Shown here: positions 1-7,500 of the stretch, one piece after another
How the letters are laid out: the number at the start of each line of letters is the position of its first letter
Numbering within the stretch: the first letter of the stretch is position 1
Assembly: GCA_002408485.1 (NCBI GenBank)
Contig: DHSP01000016.1
Coordinates: 1-9,812, forward strand
Direction: 5' to 3'
From: Proteiniphilum sp. UBA5283
GTDB lineage: Bacteria; Bacteroidota; Bacteroidia; Bacteroidales; Dysgonomonadaceae
Length of the DNA stretch: 9,812 nucleotides
Notes under the pieces: generated by a model
The model's database searches: none
Seen by the model: the letters and a program-made list of their open reading frames with translations, nothing else
Told to the model about the DNA's origin: nothing
Position numbers and translations under genes: made by a program

Positions 1-737
1 CTGGCTTTCCCTGTTTGGCCTTTCTTTGTTGTGATCATAACAACCCCATTGGCACCTCGTGAGCCATATATAGCTGTTGCAGATGCATCTTTCAAAATGT
101 CCATTGACTCTATATCATTGACACTTAATGCAGAAAAAGCACTTTTATCAGATGGGATGTTATCTATTACAATCAGTGGTTCATTTCCACCGGATATAGA
201 GCTACTACCTCGAACTCTGATCGCAACATCCCCTCCCGGTTCTGCAGAAGTAGTCACTACATGTACTCCTGCAGCATTACCTTGTAAAATTTGCTCAGGA
301 GATGTCAAAATTGATTTATTTATATCTTTTTGACTGATAGCAGCAACGGAACCGGTCAGGTCTTTCTTTCTTACAGTTCCGTAACCGATAACAACTAACT
401 CGTCCAACGACTCTATTGCCGGAACAAGCTTAACATTTATAAGCGTTCTTCCGTTGGTATTTAATTGTAAAGTTTCATACCCAATCGCTGATAAAGTTAA
501 TTGAGAATTTGAAGGAATTCCCGATAAATTATAAACACCATTAATATCCGTCACAGTCCCTTTCTTTGTTCCAGACTCAATAATGTTCACACCTATAACG
601 GTCTCTCCTGTTTCCGCATCTGTTACAGTTCCGGTCACACTGATAGTTTGTGCATTAACTGCAACTACCCCAAGTAATAAAATTAATATTCCCCAAAAAC
701 GTAAAAAGATTGGAGAACAATTTAATGAATACCTCAT
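1..737 (-). CDS. SusC/RagA-family TonB-dependent outer-membrane receptor, N-terminal part (cut by window edge)
   Basis: Reading leftward from the ATG at 737-735, 245 codons stay open to the window edge, so only the N-terminus is present; family members are usually about 1,000 residues. A signal peptide (about 1-29, ending VNA-Q) is followed by a carboxypeptidase-regulatory-like beta-sandwich (about 32-106, with TGTVTDAETGE and GTVTDINGVY). Next come the SusC linker (LDELVVIGYGT, about 111-121) and the plug domain (about 122-240), with RVRGSSSI, PLIVIDNIP and the hallmark DASATAIYGSRGANGVV near 217-233. There is no STN secretin-like domain, so it need not signal through an anti-sigma factor. 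By family knowledge it is the TonB-powered barrel that imports oligosaccharides with a SusD lipoprotein lid; the susD gene should lie just left of the window. It follows the two enzyme genes on the same strand after a 347-bp gap. The family assignment is secure; the substrate is inferred from neighbours. Confidence 0.96.
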   Translation of the reverse strand, partial: MRYSLNCSPIFLRFWGILILLLGVVAVNAQTISVTGTVTDAETGETVIGVNIIESGTKKGTVTDINGVYNLSGIPSNSQLTLSAIGYETLQLNTNGRTLINVKLVPAIESLDELVVIGYGTVRKKDLTGSVAAISQKDINKSILTSPEQILQGNAAGVHVVTTSAEPGGDVAIRVRGSSSISGGNEPLIVIDNIPSDKSAFSALSVNDIESMDILKDASATAIYGSRGANGVVMITTKKGQTGKA

Positions 738-1084
738 AACTTTTTGTTTTTTCTGGCAATTAAATAAAATATTCTTTCCCTATAAAAAGCATAGCAGCAA
801 TATACTGCTTAAACCTGTTTCAAAAGTATATCAAAAAGAGAAGTTTCAGTTTTGATTTTTTTTGAATTCTGTCGATTATTTAAATATTTTTCTTCTGACA
901 TCCTGTTTATGTTTGATTTTTGCTAAAAAAAGTCTGTTTTATCCCAAATTATACCTAAAATACACAATAGATAGTCACCCCATCCAATGAATGGTGAAGA
1001 CCAGATGATCGTAAGACATATCGTTTAATCGCTGCGATTGTTATTATCTGTTATTTGTCGGCAGAAGAAGACCCGGAAGTTTTT
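738..1084. other. 347-bp intergenic region between GH105-like gene and SusC-like gene
   Basis: AT-rich non-coding stretch between two leftward genes. It holds the candidate promoter at 821-828 and a short inverted repeat in the presumed leader (AGCAG at 793-797 with CTGCT at 805-809). It also has a repeated TTTGATTTTT (851-860 and 912-921), a direct repeat ATCGT (1008-1012 and 1020-1024) and an inverted repeat AATCG-CTG-CGATT (1027-1039). None of the hairpins is followed by a T run in the leftward direction, so no intrinsic terminator is visible and readthrough from the enzyme genes into susC is possible. No convincing gene is seen. Confidence 0.6.
821..828 (-). promoter_or_regulatory. Candidate Bacteroidota -7 promoter element for the SusC-like gene
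   Basis: On the minus strand this reads TACTTTTG, an exact match to the Bacteroidota -7 consensus TAnnTTTG. It would start transcription near position 815, giving a leader of roughly 75-80 nt before the ATG at 737. No clear TTTG -33 box lies at the usual spacing of about 19 bp. That would fit a promoter needing an activator such as the HTCS, but in AT-rich DNA a chance match is also possible. Confidence 0.4.
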
Positions 1085-2863
1085 TTAATGATTGCTCTTA
1101 TAATATCGTTCCATTTCTATGCAAGCAAATATTAAAGGGAGTAGGCCGTGTGTATCACTTTGTATTAATGGAGTTCGCTCATAATCCATTGGGTCATCAC
1201 TGAAATTAGTTCCCCCTTTAACACCGTTAAAGTCTCCATTCTCATCCACAAATGAACGCAATGCTTTCCATGCCGATTCAACTGTTGCTGAATACTTTTC
1301 TCTATCTAGCCAATCTTCATTAATACCCCGTGCAAGGCAAAGAGTAAATATTGCTGTCCCGGACGACTCCTTCACGGAATTATCCATATCAAGAACATTG
1401 TTCCATGTGCCATCTGAATTCTGACAAGCTACCAGAGCATCGATCTGTCTCTTGAATATACTCAATAACTGCCCGTATGACGTGTGGTTCTTGGGCAAAG
1501 CCATCAATACCTCTGAAGTTGCCCATAAGGCCCAGCCATTTCCACGTGACCAATACGGCGTCTTGAAATCAGGATTCTGTGGATAACAAGCCTGCATAAA
1601 AAGTCCGTCCTGCAAATTTTGAAGATAACTGCTGAAGATGATGACTTGTTTTGCTGCATCATTTAATAGTTGTCCCGAAAGTTTTTGGTCTGCAACAGTC
1701 TTTGCCGAATAGATAAGATAGGGAAGACCCATAAACATGTCATCTGCCCAAATCGATGGCTCGACAGTGTATGTACGTGCAAATACTCCATCAAAACGAA
1801 ACTGTTTTTCTATCAGATATGAGAGAATACTATCAGAAAAAGTCTTATACTGTTCCTTTGCCGGAAAATCTCTTCCATAAGCCAACCGAGTGACAAAAGC
1901 CATGGCCGGGGCTGAAGTATAATCAAGCATAGGGCGCCCTGCAATTCCAAAATTCATAGACCGTACGGCATGTAATTCGCGGGTTTGATATTCTACCATT
2001 TGACGTGAGGATAAGACAAATTCACACCATTTATCGGCAAAATTCACATATTTTTCATCTCCGGTTTCATGAGATAATTTTTGCAAACCCCACATGAAAC
2101 ATCCCACATGGTAGCTCCAATCAAAGAATTTTCCACCATTCCTGTTACTGACAAGTAAGTTGGATCTGGGAATATTCCATGTGAATTTTCTATCACCTGA
2201 ATGATAAAGTCTATAAAACACCAACTCTTCTTCGGGTTCAAGCACGGTATGAATATTACCATCAAAGGTGCCCAGGATTAACCAGTTAGCATCATGTATT
2301 TTTGGGGCATATCGACTTAAAGTACAACGGATACGCTTCCCCTTATCGGCATATCTCCCCAAATTCTTACTTTGCAGAAGCACCAACCAATCGCCGTGAC
2401 CATCGTAATCCGACTTTATCAACACCTCATTCTCTCCTTTATGAAGATTGACAGTGAATTTATCAGGCAAAATATACGTTTTCTCATCAAACTCAACTTG
2501 AAAATCGGGATGATCTTCCCGGCTAAACACCAATTGTCCATTAATCCAAATTTTCAATGCCCCTGTGCGTCCCACCTCAATTTCCTCTACCTGGGCAATC
2601 TCCGATAACATGACTGTAACTGCATAGCTTACGCCTGGAATACAATCATTATTGTTATTCCCAAAGTTAATAAACTCGATATCAGCATATAGGGGCTGAA
2701 GTGTATATTCATATCCGAAATGCGTGTTATCTACCACTTTGTCCGCAACAAAAGATGCTAACTGAAGGGGAGTAAATCTTTCCAGATCTTGTTTTGTAAC
2801 AGTTTGTGCGTTTACAATGTTAAAGAGAAACAACACAAACCATAAAATTACTGTTCCCTTCAT
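1085..2863 (-). CDS. Secreted GH105/GH88-type unsaturated rhamnogalacturonyl (uronyl) hydrolase with N-terminal beta-sandwich
   Basis: A 592-residue exported glycoside hydrolase. By family knowledge, GH105 enzymes hydrate the 4,5-double bond of the unsaturated uronic acid left by a polysaccharide lyase and so release it. A signal peptide (about 1-19, ending VNA-Q) is followed by a region at about 50-165 rich in beta-strands (LKIWINGQLVFSRED, then VNLHKGENEVLIK), typical of a galactose-binding-like accessory domain. The catalytic (alpha/alpha)6 barrel spans about 235-588. Family landmarks are WADDMFMGLPYL (372-383, with the expected catalytic Asp at 374/375), YWSRGNGWALWATSEVL (437-453), ESSGTAIFTLCLARG (499-513) and DTHGLLPL near 570. 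Plain GH105 proteins are about 350-400 residues, so the N-terminal part is extra. The start lies 2 bp after the stop of the propeller gene, implying one transcript and probable translational coupling. Family assignment is strong; which polymer it serves (rhamnogalacturonan or ulvan-like) cannot be read from the sequence. Confidence 0.88.
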   Translation of the reverse strand: MKGTVILWFVLFLFNIVNAQTVTKQDLERFTPLQLASFVADKVVDNTHFGYEYTLQPLYADIEFINFGNNNNDCIPGVSYAVTVMLSEIAQVEEIEVGRTGALKIWINGQLVFSREDHPDFQVEFDEKTYILPDKFTVNLHKGENEVLIKSDYDGHGDWLVLLQSKNLGRYADKGKRIRCTLSRYAPKIHDANWLILGTFDGNIHTVLEPEEELVFYRLYHSGDRKFTWNIPRSNLLVSNRNGGKFFDWSYHVGCFMWGLQKLSHETGDEKYVNFADKWCEFVLSSRQMVEYQTRELHAVRSMNFGIAGRPMLDYTSAPAMAFVTRLAYGRDFPAKEQYKTFSDSILSYLIEKQFRFDGVFARTYTVEPSIWADDMFMGLPYLIYSAKTVADQKLSGQLLNDAAKQVIIFSSYLQNLQDGLFMQACYPQNPDFKTPYWSRGNGWALWATSEVLMALPKNHTSYGQLLSIFKRQIDALVACQNSDGTWNNVLDMDNSVKESSGTAIFTLCLARGINEDWLDREKYSATVESAWKALRSFVDENGDFNGVKGGTNFSDDPMDYERTPLIQSDTHGLLPLIFACIEMERYYKSNH

Positions 2864-2865
2864 CG

Positions 2866-4293
2866 CTAATAATTTAAGATTGGATAATTTCTATTATACC
2901 CTGTTGAACTGTGCCTGACATTATTCACATAAATGGGATCCGAAAATCTTTTTTTCATTTCTGTAGTTTCAGACCCATTACGATCAGCCCATATTTTAAC
3001 AATTCCATTCGGATAGTAACACATGAGCTGTTCCCCCGGTAAATCAAGAATTTTATATTGTGATAAAACGCTCATTGATTCGCCAAAATCGAATAGGATA
3101 TCTCCCGCATTATTATAGAGCGTTTGACCTATTAACAACTCATGAATTCCATCTCCATCCATATCCAGCAAAGAGCTTCTATCCGATTTATCACCCAATG
3201 GAAAAGGCACCGTGATCTCGATGCCGGAATCAGCATCATAAACCCATCTCTCAGGATCACCGCCGGATACCCGATTATATCTGCCCGCCATGGCTATACG
3301 CTCTCCATTTGAGCCTAAATTGCCGACCCATCCATAATGAAAATGTCCTTTCATTTCTTTAATTGCCCAAACCTGTTCGCCTCTTTGATTAAACATTACT
3401 GCACGAGGAAGCCTGCCATCATCCCCCTTTTCACGACAAGTGAAAAATGACCATTCCCTTTTCTTCTTCTGATAAATTGGCAATACAACATCTGAGTGAT
3501 CATTCCAGGTATTACCATCCAACACAAAAAGTTCCTTACCAGTATCAAAAGAAATGCAACGCTCTCCATACATGAACTCTTCTTTTCCATCATGATCTAT
3601 ATCGATTATTGGCGTTGTGTGGCTGCCACGTGGACCATTAAAATCATCCGGATAATAGATCTCCCAGCGAGATGACATATCAGCGTTCCAGGCTTGTAAC
3701 TTCATGTCGCGATAAGTGCCTTGCGTAGTTACCAAAACCGGCTCATCATTCACATAACCACCGATTAAGAAAAAACGCCATTTGTAACTGTTAGCTTGAT
3801 TGTGAGTCGGAGCTTTCCAAGGCCAGCGTCCTGTCACTTCTCCGCTAAGAACATCTGCTCGTTCCAGCATATAGCCTTCGTATGCAAATGGTCTATCCGT
3901 GTTGATGTTGTTAACATAATAAATCTCATCTACTCCATCCTTATCCATGTCAAAAGGAAGAACGGGTATAAACCAAATGCCCGGTAATGCACCCGCCAAT
4001 TCACGGCGCCACAGTTCTCTTCCTTCCAAATCGAAAACAGCAAGTTTTGGCCTGTTCTTTGGAAAAAAGAAACTTCCTTCATAAGGATCCAGATTCCGTT
4101 CTTCCGAGAATAACATTACAAATCCTTTTTTTCCGTCGCCTAAACTCAAAGGTGCAGAGCGGGCAAATTGCACAGGTATACCTAAGCTAAACTCTAAAGC
4201 GGTATAAATATCGCGTTTCGGGCTTTGCCCTTTTATAATTAAATTCGCAGAAAAGAATAAACAAATTAAAGAGAAAATGAACTTTGTTTTCAT
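2866..4293 (-). CDS. Secreted FG-GAP/VCBS-like beta-propeller protein, candidate polysaccharide lyase
   Basis: A 475-residue exported protein: signal peptide about 1-22 (MKTKFIFSLICLFFSANLII), then repeated beta-sheet blades. Three acidic loops of the calcium-binding FG-GAP type are visible: DMDKDGVDEIYY (115-126), DIDHDGKEEFMYG (231-243) and DMDGDGIHELLIG (377-389). Propeller lyase families (PL11 rhamnogalacturonan lyases, and the PL24 and PL25 ulvan lyases) share this architecture and use His, Tyr and Arg residues. Possible counterparts here are H164 (THNQANSY), Y170, R173, Y194, H225 (GSHTTP), H266, and H317/H319 (GHFHYGW), but I could not align them to a known active site. It is the first gene of the leftward operon and sits directly before the GH105-like hydrolase, whose substrate would be the product of a lyase; this is the main argument for lyase activity. 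It could instead be a non-catalytic glycan-binding propeller. Fold and export are well supported; activity is inference. Confidence 0.75.
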   Translation of the reverse strand: MKTKFIFSLICLFFSANLIIKGQSPKRDIYTALEFSLGIPVQFARSAPLSLGDGKKGFVMLFSEERNLDPYEGSFFFPKNRPKLAVFDLEGRELWRRELAGALPGIWFIPVLPFDMDKDGVDEIYYVNNINTDRPFAYEGYMLERADVLSGEVTGRWPWKAPTHNQANSYKWRFFLIGGYVNDEPVLVTTQGTYRDMKLQAWNADMSSRWEIYYPDDFNGPRGSHTTPIIDIDHDGKEEFMYGERCISFDTGKELFVLDGNTWNDHSDVVLPIYQKKKREWSFFTCREKGDDGRLPRAVMFNQRGEQVWAIKEMKGHFHYGWVGNLGSNGERIAMAGRYNRVSGGDPERWVYDADSGIEITVPFPLGDKSDRSSLLDMDGDGIHELLIGQTLYNNAGDILFDFGESMSVLSQYKILDLPGEQLMCYYPNGIVKIWADRNGSETTEMKKRFSDPIYVNNVRHSSTGYNRNYPILNY

Positions 4294-4346
4294 AGCTTTA
4301 AATATTTTTAATGAACATTCTTTTTGGAGAGACCAACTCTTTATTT

Positions 4347-4375
4347 CAAAATTATTGAAAATGATTGTCTTCGAA
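4347..4375 (-). promoter_or_regulatory. Candidate promoter of the leftward enzyme operon
   Basis: On the minus strand TAATTTTG (4354-4347) matches the Bacteroidota -7 consensus TAnnTTTG exactly. A TTCG (4375-4372), one mismatch from the -33 box TTTG, lies 17 bp upstream. Transcription would start near 4340, about 45 nt before the ATG at 4293. The weak -33 box fits a promoter that depends on the divergent HTCS activator, but that link is inferred. Confidence 0.45.
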
Positions 4376-4503
4376 CCTCATTTATTTCCCTAAATATGTT
4401 TAATATTTTCTGCCTAATAAAGAAAATAACCGGAGAATAGACATTTTTCACAAGCATGGTTGTTTGTGGGCATAAGATATAAAATCAATCCTAAACACAC
4501 GTT

Positions 4504-4531
4504 AAAAAAAAACGAAATCACAAAAAAAAAA
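4504..4531. repeat. Two A-tracts in the divergent intergenic region
   Basis: Runs of nine A (4504-4512) and ten A (4522-4531) begin 18 bp apart, upstream of the HTCS start. Such tracts can stiffen or bend DNA and can act as UP-like elements. They lie 18-45 bp upstream of the candidate HTCS -7 element. The runs are seen directly; a role is speculative. The rest of the 273-bp divergent region (4294-4566) is AT-rich, with a small inverted repeat CACAA (4449-4453) / TTGTG (4464-4468). Confidence 0.4.
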
Positions 4532-4548
4532 TCTATATTTACACACAC

Positions 4549-4556
4549 TAATTTTG
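4549..4556 (+). promoter_or_regulatory. Candidate -7 promoter element of the HTCS gene, implying a nearly leaderless mRNA
   Basis: TAATTTTG matches TAnnTTTG exactly and lies only 10 nt before the ATG at 4567. If used, transcription would begin within a few nucleotides of the start codon. No TTTG -33 box is present at the usual spacing; A-tracts lie there instead. The true promoter may be further upstream, for instance near the TTTG at 4463-4466, for which no matching -7 box was found. Confidence 0.35.
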
Positions 4557-4566
4557 GTGAAGTTTT

Positions 4567-7500
4567 ATGCGACATTTCATCCGACATTCCATCATTCTAC
4601 CCCTTTTTTTCTTTTGCAGCCACTTATCGGCAGAGGAAAACAATCTTTTTTTTGAAAAGGAGGAAGCTTTGAACTCACTCCTAAACTACTCTATTACTTC
4701 TATAACTCAAGATGACACCGGTTTTTTATGGCTTGGAACCGAATATGGATTAGCCCGGTTTGATGGTTATACGTACTTGTCATTTTATGCCAACGAAGAG
4801 AGCGATCTTTCACTTCCCGGCAATAATATAAAAAGAATCATTAAAACACAAAACGGTAACATCTGGATTGCCACTGATCAGGGTATAGCTTACATGGAAT
4901 TACCGGATGGTAAAGTTGTCAAACCGGACTATTGCTTACAGTTTAGCCATCTTCAAGTAAACACCATTAGTGAAGACACAGAAGGAAATCTATGGCTTGG
5001 AACTAATGATGGCGTTAAAGTAATCAATCCTGAACTGGAAATGGCAACCTCAATTTTGTTACCACTAAATGAAGATCAACATTCATTCAATGTGAATTTC
5101 ATTGACATTGACAACGCGGGAAATATATGGATTGGTTCAAATTTTGGCTATTGCGCCATAAAAAAAATTTCTCCAACGCAATTATTCCGGTCACAAATAG
5201 TTGATATAAAGGTTTGGAAAGCAAAAAACAGACTCGGTTTTTTTTCAATCGATCCTTTCAACAAATTGTGGATAAATAGCGACAGCAGAAATTATGTTTA
5301 TCACATCACAGACGATCGCCAACTGACTAACAAAACCAAAATAGATCCCGACATTGATGGAAAAAGCTTCATAATGTTAAGTGACAACCGTTATTTAATT
5401 GGTTCACGATGGCATGGAATCATTGAATTAATAGATAATGGCAAGAATAGGTTTGTTGCGAATTCACAATGGTGGATGAATTCAAAATCATCAACAGATT
5501 TAAGTAATAACATCAATGTGATTTTTGAAGATAGAGCGGGTAACATCTGGGCAGGTACTAAATATGGACTATATGTGCATAGAAAATCAGCTGTCACTCC
5601 CTTTCATAACATAAAAGCCAACGAACAAGGTTCGTACATGTTATCCCATAATGCCATTTCATCTATCATTCAAACAGATGATGACTTTCTTTGGATAGGT
5701 ACATCTAATGGATTAAACCAACTAAAACTTGAAGATGGCAAAATTCCTGCCAATCCAAGTTTTAATTATTATTGCCCAACACATATGCAAGCTGAAATAT
5801 CTACTCCTGATATAGCTATTCAATGCATCGAGGAAGACATAAATAATCAATTATGGGTAGGAACTAAACAGGGAGTATTGCTTTTCGATCCTCTAAATAA
5901 AACATTTAAAAGGAAAGACAATATGGAGCAGTTTTTCAGTCAAAACAACATCTCTCTGACAAAAACAATTTACCGTGATATGCAAAATAATATCTGGATG
6001 GGGTTCACCTACGGCGGACTTGTGGTTTATTCAGCCGCTAAGGATGAATGCATTCAGATTGAAAAATTTGCAAAAAATGACGTATGGAGCATTGCTAAAG
6101 ATCAAGTCGGTAATATGTGGATTGGCACACGTAGTGGTTTATATCGATTTAATTCGAACATGCTGCTTTCACAAATATCGTCTAATACAAAAGAATATAA
6201 ACATAAAACAGACGATCAACTGTCTATCCCTGCCAACTGGATAACGGCAATACACATTGCGAGTAATGGCGATATATGGGTTGGGACGTCTGAAGGTCTG
6301 TGTAAATATAGTCCAACCGGAGACAATTTTGATCGCATAGATCTGTCAGAAAACAACCATCCTCCTTATATATCAAGCATTGTTGAAGATTTGGCGGGAA
6401 GAATCTGGATAAGTACGACAGGCGGTCTATTTAGATATGAAAAAAATAATATCCAATATTTTGAATTGGCGGGGGGTAACTTTTCAAGCATTAACTACAC
6501 GTTCGGTCATCTGTTAACCGAAAAAGGGGACATCTTATTTGGAGGAATATCCGGATTAACATACTTCAACCCGGATGAAATTGTACCCGATTCGACGAAA
6601 CAATCTGTTTATTTTTCGCAATTACTTTTTCCCAACCGTAATTCTGCAAATAGAAACATTGACATTAACGAATTATCCAAGATCACCTTAACTCACAGTG
6701 AAAAGCAGTTTTCCGTTTGGTTCTCGACACTTAATTATGCATCTACTGCGAATACAAAATATAGCTATCGTATCCAAGAACTCTCGAATGAATGGATTTA
6801 TTTAGACAAAGTGAATAATGTGTCATTTTCCAATCTCCCGAAAGGAAAATACACCCTCGAAATTCGTTCTACAGCTACATCAGGATTTTGGATGCCCCAG
6901 GCACGGAAGCTAAAGATTGTTGTACTACCTCCCTGGTGGAAAACTAGCTGGGCTTACATTGCTTATTTTATCATATTCATTCTTTTGCTCTACTTAATCT
7001 TTCAATGGCTTCGCACGAAAGAACACTTGCAGCGCATCAATGAGTTAAACATCTACAAACTAACTTTTTACACCAATCTATTGCATAGTTTTAAAGGGCC
7101 GCTGACTTTGATGCAAGCCCCACTTAACAATTTAATAAAGAATCACACAAAAATGAATTCCAGTGAAGTGGAAGAGATGCTTGGATTTTTACAACGAAAT
7201 TCAAAACGATTGTCACACACATTGATGCAACTACTGGAATTTCGAAAAATAGATAGAGGTAAACTGATTTTACATCTGACAAACAACGATATCATCGCTT
7301 TATTACAAGACATATATCAATCATTCTCTGAGCTGGCTGAATCTAAAGAGATTAATTTTTCATTCACGACGAGTATAAAGTCTCAATTATTAACTTTTGA
7401 TTTTGAAAAAATAGAAATTGTAATGTTTAACCTGCTATCCAATGCCTTCAAATTTACGGAGAAGGGAGGAGATGTTCATCTGAGTGCCGAGGTTTCTTCA

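Noticed and set aside
31..333. Plus-strand frame of 100 codons
   Set aside because: Antisense to the well-conserved SusC plug domain.
583..855. Plus-strand frame of 90 codons
   Set aside because: It is antisense to the start of the SusC-like gene and covers its promoter region; no protein features.
1027..1039. Hairpin as terminator of the GH105-like gene
   Set aside because: The stem is short and no T run follows it in the leftward direction.
2866..4293. PQQ-dependent or other quinoprotein propeller
   Set aside because: The blades lack the regular tryptophan docking motifs of quinoproteins and instead carry DxDxDG loops of the FG-GAP type.
4567..4632. Lipoprotein signal at Cys17 of the HTCS
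   Set aside because: The residues before it are Phe-Phe-Phe, not a lipobox, and an ordinary cleavage site LSA-E follows.
4655..4671. Shine-Dalgarno-like AAAAGGAGG followed by in-frame TTG inside the HTCS gene
   Set aside because: Starting there would remove the signal peptide, and Bacteroidota rarely rely on Shine-Dalgarno sequences; the purine run simply encodes Glu-Lys-Glu-Glu.
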